Below, one piece after another: positions 26,937 to 36,900 of a stretch of DNA of 64,000 bases (its first letter is position 1; the number at the start of each line of letters is the position of its first letter). A program made the translations under genes and the position numbers. The notes beneath the pieces were generated by a model. It was not told the DNA's origin and searched no databases. It was given only the letters and a program-made list of their open reading frames with translations. The DNA comes from an uncultured Methanolobus sp. (lineage in GTDB: Archaea > Halobacteriota > Methanosarcinia > Methanosarcinales > Methanosarcinaceae): positions 930,001 through 994,000 of the forward strand of contig NZ_OY762426.1 of assembly GCF_963665675.1 (NCBI RefSeq), written 5' to 3'.

Positions 26937-26981
26937 ATTATTTATTTCTGTTTTATTCTGGTTCGGTTTTGGAGTTTAATA

Positions 26982-27647
26982 TTACCTCACACCTTCATTG
27001 GTAATGGTGAATTCACAGGTACCGCCTTCGGGGAGTGAACGGTGTTTCCAGAGTTTTGCACGTCTTTTGCCGTCTCCTGTCTTTTCAAGTTGGATTATGG
27101 TCTTTGATATGTGCTCTATCCCGCTGCCACCAATTGGTCTAACGCCACCTGCCATGTCGCTGTAAATCTGGTTCGTCATAACGGCAATTATTCTGTGTTT
27201 GCGTGCAATGGCATGAATAAGTCCTATCTGGTTTGAAAGCTCTCTTCTTGTCCTGATGCCTGATTCTTCCTTATCAAGTTCAAACCTGTAAAAAGCAGTA
27301 GCAGAATCTATTAATATGAGCCCTATTTTATCTGAGATAAGCTTTTCAATTTCTTTTACTGCTGCGTATTGCTCTTCAAAATTATGAGGTTCAAAGATAA
27401 TTATTTGCTGAGCTATCTCTTTAGCATTCTCTCCGGCAATCTGCCTGAACCTGTCCGGTGAGATAGCTTCAGTATCTATGTAGATAACTTTCTTTCCTTT
27501 TTTGACACATTCCACTGCAAGCTGAAGGCATAGATTTGTCTTTCCGCTTCCCGGTTCACCGAATATCTGTGTAACCACGCCTACTTCAAATCCTCCGCCT
27601 AAAAGATCATCAATTGGCTTGCAGCCGGAGCTTAATTGTTCAGTTAT
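26982..27647 (-). CDS. radB: DNA repair and recombination protein RadB, apparent AUA start
   Basis: A RecA/RadA paralogue of about 221 residues. Walker A is GEPGSGKTN; LILIDSATAFYRFE is the Walker B region, and the C-terminus lacks RadA's extra domains. The first canonical start is GTG at 27578, but the frame upstream encodes SSGCKPIDDLLGGGFEVG, the expected RadA/RadB N-terminal segment. Between the upstream in-frame stop and that segment there is no ATG, GTG or TTG. An ATA at 27645-27647 lies exactly 5 nt after AGAGGTG (27653-27659), and decoding it as Met gives MTEQLSSGCKP, as in related proteins. I therefore infer initiation at AUA or a single-base error at an ATG. RadB regulates homologous recombination. 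Confidence 0.88.
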   Translation of the reverse strand: MTEQLSSGCKPIDDLLGGGFEVGVVTQIFGEPGSGKTNLCLQLAVECVKKGKKVIYIDTEAISPDRFRQIAGENAKEIAQQIIIFEPHNFEEQYAAVKEIEKLISDKIGLILIDSATAFYRFELDKEESGIRTRRELSNQIGLIHAIARKHRIIAVMTNQIYSDMAGGVRPIGGSGIEHISKTIIQLEKTGDGKRRAKLWKHRSLPEGGTCEFTITNEGVR

Positions 27648-28324
27648 CTTTACACCTCTTGCTGGGATTATCTGCTATAATAGGGTTTATAATATACATC
27701 TTTTGGCACTGGTAGTATGTTTTTCTTTTATGTCTTTTTCTTTTTGTTTTAGTGATTTAAAAACAACCTGCAAGCTAAAAACAAGGTGGCTATCCGCCGA
27801 AGGCGGCACATTCCGGTGCTTCTTTATAGAAGGATATTCCAAAGATTATTGCAGTTATACTACTAATTCTACAGAAATCATGTGGGGAAAGTATTCTTGG
27901 GCATTATGCAGAATGTTTCTTCTTTTTGTTTGAAAAACGCCGGCTTCGCCGGACCCTTCGGGATTGCTCTAGTTATTCATTGCTTACAATAGATCAGTTT
28001 GCAAACTTTTTTCAAAGAGGCTTCTTTCTGTTTAGGGGTAACTATATGCGAATCATGTTTGTTTCATGATTATTATCATATTTGTTTAAGTCATGTTTCA
28101 TATATGGTAATAATTATGGTCTACTATTCTTCACTGTATATTCAAATGCAGTCTGAAAAACCATTATTAAGCTAAAAGGCATTTGTATAATTTACCTTCT
28201 GGAAGCAGGAGTTACGATAACTACAATGCCTGTTGGATGTGTTTTTCTATCTGGCATTGTTGTTCCTCTCCAGAACGGGACTAATATAATAATTTATTTA
28301 TATACAATCGAGGGACGCGAGAAA
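27648..28324. other. Long AT-rich intergenic region with two GC-rich hairpins
   Basis: No convincing gene; the 104-codon plus-strand ORF at 27619-27933 overlaps radB and has unlikely composition. Two small hairpins, CCGCC-GAA-GGCGG (27794-27806) and CCGGC-TTC-GCCGG (27940-27952), stand out against A/T-rich DNA. They may be terminator or repeat-derived structures or belong to a small RNA. A TATA-like ATTTATATA is at 28295-28303 before the glutaredoxin-like gene. Confidence 0.45.
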
Positions 28325-28576
28325 ATGGTTGAAGTGGTTATATATACAACACAGACTTGCCCGAAATGCGAGCAATTAAAAAAGCTACTTAATTCAAAGG
28401 GAGTTGCATTTGCAACAGCAGATATGTCTACTCCTGAAGCTTTGACCGAACTAAAATTCAATGGTGTTTTCACTATGACTGCCCCGGTACTCCAGATCGG
28501 CGATGAGTTTTTAACTCATAAGGAACTGTTCAGTGGTCCTGACGTGAACCTGGAATCATTGGGCAGCATACTCTAA
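28325..28576 (+). CDS. Glutaredoxin-like (NrdH-type) redox protein
   Basis: An 83-residue thioredoxin-fold protein with the active site TCPKCEQLKKLL at about residue 11 and the cis-proline region TAPVLQIGDEFL. The ATG at 28325 has CGAGGG upstream; the longer reading from 28226 is not supported. It directly precedes nrdD and nrdG on the same strand, so it probably supplies electrons to the anaerobic reductase or keeps its cysteines reduced. Confidence 0.88.
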   Translation: MVEVVIYTTQTCPKCEQLKKLLNSKGVAFATADMSTPEALTELKFNGVFTMTAPVLQIGDEFLTHKELFSGPDVNLESLGSIL

Positions 28577-28602
28577 GTGCAATCAAACTAAAGGTGGGAA
28601 TG

Positions 28603-31002
28603 ATGGACGTATGTGCTACTAATATTAAGGACAAGGTCGAACTTGAAAATGCAGAGTTGGGAACTGACATGCAGGTTCGCGCAGAGGAAGACGAGAGGAC
28701 AGATACCAGTATGACAACACTCACAAAACAGCATGCTATACAGAAGACGCTCGATGGTCATGATATTTCCATAATGCCTAAAGTGCGTACTACTGCAGGG
28801 CATATGGTGGACTGGGATCGCAGTATAATTGTGGACCAGTTGTTAAAGGAAACAAAACTTGCTGAGAGATTCCACGGCAAGCCTGGAATCGAAATGGATG
28901 CAGCACTTGACATTGCAAAGGATGTAGAGCGCCGTATAAGAAGCCTTGATCTCAAATTCCTTTCAGGTCCGCTTATCAGAGAAATTGTTAACATGGAACT
29001 TCTGCAGAGAGGTCATGTTGAATGGAGGAATATTTCTACCAGAATAGGTACTCCTGTATACGATGCATGTGAGATTGACCTTGGAAGCGGCTTTGAGGCA
29101 AATGATAATGCAAACCTTCAGGAAAATGCAGAAACCTCACACAAGAAAAAGGCAGATAAGATCTCAAAGGAGCAGTATCTTCTTTTGTTGCCACCAAAGC
29201 TTGCAGACCTTCACCTAAATGGTGACCTTCACATTCATGATCTTGAATATCTTGGAACCCGTGCATTCTGTCAGGATTGGGATCTCAGGTATTTCTTCTA
29301 TTATGGTCTCATGCCGGATGGTTCAGGTGCCAAGGCAAGTGTAGCTGGTCCTGCAATGAAGGCAGAAGTCGCAATCCTTCACGCAGTGAAGGCTCTGGGA
29401 AGTGCCCAGACAAACTTTGCAGGCGGTCAGGGATTCTATAATTTCCTTACATTCCTTGCCCCATATCTTGAAGGCAAGAGTTATGGGGATGTCAAGCAGC
29501 TCATGCAGATGTTTGTGTATGAGATGACCCAGATGATGGTAGCCCGTGGTGGACAGGTAGTATTCTCCTCAGTCCAGCTTTCCCCTGGCGTGCCAAAGCT
29601 CTGGAAAGACAAGCCTGTTGTTTACAAGGGCCGTGTCCACAATGGGGAGAATGGTACTCAAAAGCGCACTTACAGCGAATTTGAGCGTGAAGTACGTCTT
29701 GCATTTAAGGCACTCATGGATGTAATGATAGAGGGTGACAACTGGGGCAAGCCTTTCAATTTTCCAAAGCCTGAGATCTCAATTGAACCTGACTTTATGG
29801 AGGAGGATGAATTCTTCAACAAGGCACATCCAGACCTGCCAGGTTATGAGGAACTTTATGACATGACCTTCGAACTTGCAGCAAAGTTCGGAACACCGTA
29901 TTTCGATAATCAGTTACCAGAATACAGAGGTGCAGGTGAGGGCATATCCTGCTATCAGTGCTGTGCATACCAGTTCTCAGCAAATGCTGATGCAGATGAC
30001 CGTTTTGATGATAAGCTCCTGTTCAAGGACGGACAACATTTCTCAATGGGTTCCTGGCAGGTAGTATCTCTTAACTGCCCAAGAGCGGCATACAGGGCTA
30101 ATGGGGATGATTCTGCTCTGTTTGCTGACCTCAGACAACTGATGGACCAGTGCATAGGTCTCTTTAAGACAAAGAGAAACTGGATGGAAAACATCATTGA
30201 AAACAACAGGATGCCATTTGCAACACAGAGGCCAAAGGACCCTGTAACAGGCGAGAAGGGATGCGTTGCAGTGGACATTGATTCACTTGTATGCACTATC
30301 GGTGTTATAGGTATCAACGAGATGGTCCAGTATCACACCGGTTCACAGTTGCATGAATCTAAAGATGCGTTCAAGTTTGCCATCAGAGTAATGACCGAGA
30401 TGGAAATGTACGCACATGAGCTCAGCCAGAAGCACGGTCTTGAGATTGCTCTTGCACGTACTCCTGCTGAGACAACAGGTCAGAGGTTCTCAGTATCCGA
30501 TATGCTTCATGATGAATACAGGAGCTGTGTTCTTGAAGTTGTCAAGGGCGACAAGGAAGCTGCTCTTGCAAACCTCAGGAAGACCACAGATCTGCCTATC
30601 TACTACACCAACGGTACACATGTACCACCAGGAGCTAATGTCTCACTTATTGACAGGATAAACCTTGAACATGTGTTCTTCCCGATAGTTGACGGAGGGA
30701 ACATCTGTCACATCTGGATGGGCGAAGGTTCTCCTGATGCAAAGGGACTTAAAGAGTTTGCAATGAACATTGCAAAGAACACTCAGATCGGTTACTTTGC
30801 GTTCACCAAGGACATGACTGTGTGTCTCAATGACTTCCACATGATGTCAGGTCTTAAGTGCACATGTGAGAACTGTGGTTCTACCAATGTCGAGCAGATG
30901 TCCAGGGTAACCGGATATGTGCAGGCAGTAGGCGGCTGGAACAATGGTAAGAGGCAGGAGCTTGAAGATAGGATGCGCTACAGCTCCTCAGATATGATCT
31001 GA
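28603..31002 (+). CDS. nrdD: Anaerobic (class III) ribonucleoside-triphosphate reductase
   Basis: A 799-residue glycyl-radical enzyme making deoxyribonucleotides without oxygen. Residues about 65-155 (MVDWDRSIIVDQLLKETKLA...) form an ATP-cone allosteric domain. The barrel follows, then the zinc ribbon CTCENCG and the radical motif SRVTGYVQAVGGWNNGKR, with the Gly at about residue 771. AAGGTGG upstream favours the ATG at 28603, though 28600 is possible. It sits between the glutaredoxin-like gene and nrdG. A shorter paralogue lies at 46593-48407. Confidence 0.96.
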   Translation: MDVCATNIKDKVELENAELGTDMQVRAEEDERTDTSMTTLTKQHAIQKTLDGHDISIMPKVRTTAGHMVDWDRSIIVDQLLKETKLAERFHGKPGIEMDAALDIAKDVERRIRSLDLKFLSGPLIREIVNMELLQRGHVEWRNISTRIGTPVYDACEIDLGSGFEANDNANLQENAETSHKKKADKISKEQYLLLLPPKLADLHLNGDLHIHDLEYLGTRAFCQDWDLRYFFYYGLMPDGSGAKASVAGPAMKAEVAILHAVKALGSAQTNFAGGQGFYNFLTFLAPYLEGKSYGDVKQLMQMFVYEMTQMMVARGGQVVFSSVQLSPGVPKLWKDKPVVYKGRVHNGENGTQKRTYSEFEREVRLAFKALMDVMIEGDNWGKPFNFPKPEISIEPDFMEEDEFFNKAHPDLPGYEELYDMTFELAAKFGTPYFDNQLPEYRGAGEGISCYQCCAYQFSANADADDRFDDKLLFKDGQHFSMGSWQVVSLNCPRAAYRANGDDSALFADLRQLMDQCIGLFKTKRNWMENIIENNRMPFATQRPKDPVTGEKGCVAVDIDSLVCTIGVIGINEMVQYHTGSQLHESKDAFKFAIRVMTEMEMYAHELSQKHGLEIALARTPAETTGQRFSVSDMLHDEYRSCVLEVVKGDKEAALANLRKTTDLPIYYTNGTHVPPGANVSLIDRINLEHVFFPIVDGGNICHIWMGEGSPDAKGLKEFAMNIAKNTQIGYFAFTKDMTVCLNDFHMMSGLKCTCENCGSTNVEQMSRVTGYVQAVGGWNNGKRQELEDRMRYSSSDMI

Positions 31003-31018
31003 AATTAGACCTAAGAAT

Positions 31019-31801
31019 ATGAAAGTAAATTACGGAAGCACCGTTCCCATATCAACGGTAGATTGGCACGGAAAGGTGTCAATCGTTTTCTTTTTACGAG
31101 GATGTCCTTACAGGTGTCCTTATTGCCAGAATCATGAGCTTCTCTTTGAAAGCAATTTTGTTGATACTTCGTTGCTCGAAGCTGAGATGAAGAAGTCCCG
31201 ACCCTTTGTAAGCAGTGTGGTATTTTCCGGTGGCGAACCCCTGATGCAGAAGGAAGCTGTAAAGTATCTTGCAGGTTACGCAAAGAAAATCGGTCTGCTT
31301 GTAGGTGTTCATACCAATGGCTATTATCCTCACGTAATGGCTGAACTTATAAAAGAAGGACTTGTGGACAAATTCTTCATCGATGTAAAAGCTCCGTTAA
31401 ATGATGCGGAAAAGTATTCAAAGGCAATTGGTTGTCTGGATTATAGTGACATTCATATTGATTCGCAAAAAGTGATTGAAAAGGTGAGTGAGTCTATCAG
31501 TCTGGCTCTTGAAAAGGATATTGAACTTGAAATGAGGACCACAATTATCAGGGATTTCATGGGAAGTTCCGATGAAGTCTCAGAAACTGCAAAATCCATT
31601 AATGAGCTTACTGGCAGTCGTGGACCTGTTTATGTCCTACAGCAGGGATTTGCTGAAAATGCAATGATGGAATCCCTCAGGGATATAAAGCCGCTAAGCA
31701 GGGATGAACTTGCTGAACTTGCGGATGTAGCTCATGAGTTTTTGGATAACATATATGTCCGGACTAAAGAAAAGGGCAACGAAAAAGTTAACTTCGAATA
31801 G
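31019..31801 (+). CDS. nrdG: Anaerobic ribonucleotide reductase activating protein, radical SAM
   Basis: A 260-residue radical-SAM activase. FFLRGCPYRCPYCQNHEL holds the CxxxCxxC cluster, and VVFSGGEPLMQ is the GGE motif. It uses an [4Fe-4S] cluster and SAM to install the glycyl radical on NrdD. It lies 16 nt downstream of nrdD. It is longer than the bacterial NrdG (about 155 residues) and has the full-length archaeal form. It may also serve the second NrdD, which has no activase beside it. Confidence 0.93.
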   Translation: MKVNYGSTVPISTVDWHGKVSIVFFLRGCPYRCPYCQNHELLFESNFVDTSLLEAEMKKSRPFVSSVVFSGGEPLMQKEAVKYLAGYAKKIGLLVGVHTNGYYPHVMAELIKEGLVDKFFIDVKAPLNDAEKYSKAIGCLDYSDIHIDSQKVIEKVSESISLALEKDIELEMRTTIIRDFMGSSDEVSETAKSINELTGSRGPVYVLQQGFAENAMMESLRDIKPLSRDELAELADVAHEFLDNIYVRTKEKGNEKVNFE

Positions 31802-31873
31802 GCTTGAAGTTTAAACAATTTTTTAATACTTTCCTGCTAATCATTTAATTATACTTTAAAAGGGTGTGATTAA

Positions 31874-32740
31874 ATGAAAGTAAAATTCACTAGCATTGCG
31901 GTAATGATGCTTTTGCTTGCCGGTATCCTTGTTTCAGGTTGTGCGAGCGTCTATGAGGAAAAAGGCTATTCACAGTCAGCTGATCTTGTAGCTGAGGATT
32001 ATGATGATTCTTATGCAAGGAATACTGCAATGGGCGAAGCTGAGTATGCAGATTCAGGCGGCGCTTCAACTGCTTCTGTGGACCGCAAGACAATCACCAC
32101 TGTGGACATGACCATACAGGTAAGCGATGCGGCAGAGGGTGTTGATTCGATATCTAAAATGGCCGTTGCTTCAGGTGGATATGTTTCCAGTTCCTCGATC
32201 CGGGACTCATATTATGATTCTCACGAAGGTAAGGAAGGATACATAACTGTACGGGTTCCTGAATCTGAATATTCATCTTTCCTTGAGAATGTAGGTGAAT
32301 TGGGTGAGGTAACACGTGAAAGTGTAAGTGCACAGGACGTCACAGAAGAGTATATTGATGTAAGTGCACGCCTGGATAATCTTGAAAGACAGGAAGCTCG
32401 CCTTCAGGAGATTCTCAATATGACTGAGACTGTCGAGGATGTCCTGGCAGTTGAAAAAGAGCTTGAAAGAGTTCGCGGTGAGATTGAGAGTCTGACTGGC
32501 AGATTGAATTATCTTGATGACCGTATCGAGTTTTCAACCATCAACATCCGTGTAACAGAACCAAGGCCAATAACCCGTTCATGGGGTATCAGGGATGCAA
32601 TATCCGAATCTGTGAATGGTTTCATATCAATGGTCAACGCACTGATAATACTCGTGGGCTATCTCCTGCCACTTGTAATTGTTTTGATATTCTTTGGCGG
32701 GGCCGGTTTGTTAATCAGAAGAAGACTTAGAAGACATTAA
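31874..32740 (+). CDS. DUF4349 membrane lipoprotein
   Basis: A 288-residue exported protein. The signal peptide ends in ILVSGCAS, a lipobox, so the Cys at about residue 23 is probably lipidated. DRKTITTVDMTIQVSDAAEGVDSISKMA starts the DUF4349 domain. A coiled coil (LDNLERQEARLQEILNMTETVEDVLAVEKELERVRGEIE, described in parts) follows. A C-terminal transmembrane helix is followed by RRRLRRH. The function is unknown. GGTGTGA precedes the ATG. Confidence 0.85.
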   Translation: MKVKFTSIAVMMLLLAGILVSGCASVYEEKGYSQSADLVAEDYDDSYARNTAMGEAEYADSGGASTASVDRKTITTVDMTIQVSDAAEGVDSISKMAVASGGYVSSSSIRDSYYDSHEGKEGYITVRVPESEYSSFLENVGELGEVTRESVSAQDVTEEYIDVSARLDNLERQEARLQEILNMTETVEDVLAVEKELERVRGEIESLTGRLNYLDDRIEFSTINIRVTEPRPITRSWGIRDAISESVNGFISMVNALIILVGYLLPLVIVLIFFGGAGLLIRRRLRRH

Positions 32741-32766
32741 ATTTTGATCTGAATTTCTTTTTTTAA

Positions 32767-32800
32767 GCTGGCATTAAAATGCCGGCAAAATTAATTTTTA
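32767..32800 (+). terminator. Hairpin plus T-rich terminator after the DUF4349 gene
   Basis: GCTGGCATT and AATGCCGGC form a 9-bp stem with a 2-nt loop, with one G-U pair. AT-rich sequence including TTTTTAATTT follows. Confidence 0.6.
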
Positions 32801-32844
32801 ATTTCAGTATTGAAATTCAGTAGCAAAGTTTCTTTGTCAAGTAA

Positions 32845-32853
32845 CTATATATA
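32845..32853 (+). promoter_or_regulatory. TATA box of leaderless thiL
   Basis: CTATATATA is centred about 28 nt before the thiL ATG, with no ribosome site between, suggesting a leaderless transcript. Confidence 0.5.
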
Positions 32854-32876
32854 GCACGTTAAAATAGCAGATAACT

Positions 32877-33869
32877 ATGAATGACCCTACTTCTGTATCT
32901 GAGCTTGGTGAACGTCCTCTCATAAGTCGTTTGTCCGCTGTTTTCGGCTCTGTTCCTAATCCGGATGTTCCATTAGGTGCCGGACCTGATGATTGTGCTG
33001 TTGTCGATATTTCTGAGAATGAGTATATGGTGATAACAACAGATATGTTGCACCGTAAAACCGATTTCCCTTTATGCATGACTCCATGGCAGATTGGATG
33101 GATGTCTGCTGCGGTGAACTTCAGTGATGTCGCTTCAATGGGTGCCAGGCCAATAGGTTTCCTCTCTGCAATGGGTATTTCAAAAGATACTGATCTTTCA
33201 TTTGTTGATGAGATCTCAAGGGGTATGAACGATTGTGCAAAATTCTGTGGAACTTCTGTCATAGGTGGCGACATAGACACCCACGCTGAACTTACAATAA
33301 CTGGTACAGCTCTTGGAAAAGTAAGTAAATCGGAACTCTTGACACGAAGAGGTGCAAAGCCCGGCGATCTTGTATGCGTAACCGGTTTTACAGGCTCAGC
33401 CGGAGCTGCCCTGTATGCTCTTGAAAACGATATAGATATTCCTGCTAGTCTTCTTAATACTCTTCTTGAACCAGTCCCGCGGGTAAACGAAGCTCAGAAA
33501 CTTTCCCGTACGGGTGCCGTGACCAGTATGATGGACACCAGTGATGGGCTGGCAATGTCGCTCCATGACCTTGCAGATCTCAATAATGTAGGTTTCATAA
33601 TTGATGAGAATTCGCTTCCTATGCAGGAAGAAATTATAAGTCATGTGACATCCGGACGTTCAGAACTTACCGATTTTGCACTTTATACAGGTGGCGATTT
33701 TGAACTTCTCTTCACAGTTTCCCCGAATATGCTGGAGGTGGCTCAAAGCGCATGTTATTTAAATGTTATAGGGAATGTAGTTGACCGGGAACTTGGTACT
33801 ACATTTAGGTGTCATAACGGAAAAAACCTGACGATTTATCGAAAAGGTTATCTGCAATTGGGGAATTAA
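32877..33869 (+). CDS. thiL: Thiamine-monophosphate kinase
   Basis: A 330-residue ATP-dependent kinase converting thiamine monophosphate to the diphosphate cofactor. It has the PurM-like fold: GAGPDDCAVVDI near residue 36, TTDMLHRKTDFP, AVNFSDVASMGARP, GGDIDTHAELTITGTALG and DTSDGLAMSLHDLA. The C-terminal TGGDFELLFTV is typical. The MNDPTSVSELGERPLISRL start fits the family. Confidence 0.93.
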   Translation: MNDPTSVSELGERPLISRLSAVFGSVPNPDVPLGAGPDDCAVVDISENEYMVITTDMLHRKTDFPLCMTPWQIGWMSAAVNFSDVASMGARPIGFLSAMGISKDTDLSFVDEISRGMNDCAKFCGTSVIGGDIDTHAELTITGTALGKVSKSELLTRRGAKPGDLVCVTGFTGSAGAALYALENDIDIPASLLNTLLEPVPRVNEAQKLSRTGAVTSMMDTSDGLAMSLHDLADLNNVGFIIDENSLPMQEEIISHVTSGRSELTDFALYTGGDFELLFTVSPNMLEVAQSACYLNVIGNVVDRELGTTFRCHNGKNLTIYRKGYLQLGN

Positions 33870-33929
33870 CATTAGGCAGGATTAGTTTACGATATTTAAT
33901 CATACAGTTTAATTTAAGGAAGGTTTAGA

Positions 33930-36900
33930 ATGCGAAATAAGTTTAAATTTATTTTAATTACAATTTCATTAATGATACTATGCAGTGCGCTTGCTTTGGC
34001 AGTCACTGTGTCTGCTGATTTTAGTTCAAACGTAACGTCAGGTGATAATCCTTTGTCAGTACAATTCACTGCTAACTCTCCCAATGCTACTGAATGGTAC
34101 TGGGATTTTGATAACGATGGAATTAATGATTCTACTGTTCAGAATCCTATTTTCACTTACACTTCCGATGGTACTTATACTGTTGTACTTACGGCTGTGA
34201 ATGGAACTGATAGTGATATAGAAACCAAAACAGACTACATCACTGTTACTACTGCTTCTAGTTACACAACACCGAATGCTGATTTCACTTCAAATGTTAC
34301 TTCTGGTGATAATCCATTGACCGTTCAATTTAATGATAGTTCCAGTTATGCCACTGAATGGTACTGGGATTTTGATAACGACGGAATTAATGATTCTACT
34401 GTTCAGAATCCTGTTTTCACTTACACTTCCGATGGAACTTACACTGTTGTACTTACGGCCGTGAACGGAACTGAAAGCGATATAGAAACTAAGAATAGTT
34501 ACATTACTGTTACTACTGCTTCTAGTTACACAACACCGAATGCTGATTTTACTTCAAATGTTACTTCTGGTGACAATCCATTGACCGTTCAATTTAATGA
34601 TAGTTCCAGTTATGCCACAGAATGGTACTGGGATTTTGATAACGACGGAACTAATGATTCTACTGTTCAGAATCCTGTTTTCACTTACACTTCCGATGGT
34701 ACTTACACTGTTGTACTTACGGCTGTGAATGGAACTGAAAGTGATATAGAAACTAAAACAGACTACATCACCGTTACTACTGCCTCTTCATCCAATCCAC
34801 CAGATGCGTCATTTGATACAAATGTAACAGATAACGAAGGGTCTGTTCCACTAATTGTTCAGTTTAATGACACTTCAACAAATAATCCTACATCATGGTC
34901 TTGGGACTTTAATGATGATGGAACCGAAGATTCAGATGAAGAAAATCCTGTGCACACATTCGATTCAGTGGGTACATATAATGTGACCCTGACTGTTGAA
35001 AATGGTGATGGTTCAGATACAGCAACCACACCCATTAAAGTTTATCCAAAAACCTATTTCACCGGTGACAGGATCTGGGACGTGAATGCCGATCAGTCAG
35101 AGGATAAATACATCTGGGATGCAAAGTCATTCTCAGGATTCTTCTATGACCTCGAATCAGGTTTAAGTTCCGAGAACATGACAATTAAAAATATTGACCG
35201 CTCACTCAGTGATGGTGATATTGTTTACCAGACACGTCCTGTAGAAACTGATTTCGAATTATCAGCTTGGGGATCATATCAGGTCATTGGATTTATGGCA
35301 GAGAAATACTTTGCAGGCTATACGGATGAAACTGATATTGATAACGTTGATGAAGTAAGCATGCTCTCTTCCGGTCAACTATCAAAGATTCTCATTGATG
35401 ATGATGAAGAATATTCAATATTCGCTGGTTCCTCACTTGAACTCGAAGAAGGATATGAACTCAATATTGTTGAAGTAGATGTAGACGGAGACAGTGTATA
35501 CGTAACTCTCACAAAAGATGGTGATGATGTAGATTCTGGAGTAGTCGAAAGTGGGGACGATTATGTCTACAAAGACGATCTTGGAGATGCAGATGATGTT
35601 GCTATAGTCATTATACATATAGACAGAGTATTTTCGGGTAGGGAATCTAACGCTGTTTTCATAGAAGGTATTTTCCAGATTTCAGATGACTATGTAGATC
35701 TTGATGATGGAGAAACTTATGATGAAATGGAAATTACCTCTCTCAGCGATGATATGATTGAAATGAAGAATGATGGTACAATTTCTCTTTCTAAAGGGAA
35801 GGAAATCAATCTGATGGGTAATATCAATCTGATAGTTGCTGACAATAATGATCTCAGATTTGCTCCGTATGTAGACATGTCAGACCCTGGAACATATGAG
35901 CTTCGTGGAACTGTTGCAGAAGGCAGTGAACTGCTTACATGGAATCCATTAAATTTTGAAGGCTTTTATTATGATATCGATGAAGGTATACAAACAGAAA
36001 CACTTAAGTTGAATGCTATTTCCGGAAGGACCATCGATGATGGTGATCTCGTATATACCAGTACTGCCGATTCGGTTGACTTTGAACGTTCCGGTTGGGG
36101 ACAATTCCAGGTAATTGGATTCATGGCTAAAAAATACTTTGCAGGCTATTCAGGAGACACTGATATTGATGATGTTAATAATATCAGTCTGATCTCAAAC
36201 GGTATGCTTGCTGAGGTTTTGATCGACGACGATGATGAAGCTTCAATAACCTCCGGTCGTTCACTTGAACTTGAAGAAGGCTATGCTCTCAATATTGTTG
36301 AGGTAGACATCGATGGAGATAGTGTTTATATTGAACTGACAAAAGATGGTGATGAAGTTGATACTGGTGTAATCGAGGCAGATTCCGATTATGTGTATAA
36401 AATCGACGATTATGGTGATGCTGATGACGTGCCTCTGATTATAATTCACTTCAACAACGTCTTCTCAGGAAGAGAGTCAAATGCTGTTTTCGTAGAGGGT
36501 ATATTCCAGATATCTGATGACTATATCGAACTGGAAAACGGTGAAAGTTATGATGAGATGGAAATTACCAGTTACAGTGACAATTCAATAGTAATGAAGA
36601 ACGAGGATTCTATTTCCCTTAACAAAGATAAGGACATCACACTGATGGGTGAAGTAGGTATAAGGGTTGCAGATTCAAGTACACTCCGATACTATCCTTA
36701 TGTTGAGAAAACAAGTTCATCCTCATATACTTTAGATATTGGTCTCAGTGAATCTACGGTTACAACAGAAGATGATGTTACAATAACTGTGACTGCCCGT
36801 GGCGCAACAATTGCCGGTGCTACTATTAAGCTTGATGATACAACTCTTGGAACTACTGATGATGATGGTACCTATGAGTACTCTCCTTCTAAAGCAGGAG

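Noticed and set aside
27619..27933. 104-codon plus-strand ORF after radB
   Set aside because: It overlaps the radB N-terminus, has an odd Cys/Phe/Ser composition, and spans a hairpin; no support for coding.
32837..33280. 147-codon minus-strand ORF
   Set aside because: It is the antisense shadow of thiL, which has clear family motifs.
34011..35050. Possible CRISPR-like repeat array
   Set aside because: The repeats are 264 bp, in frame and encode PKD domains; there are no short repeats with spacers anywhere in the window.
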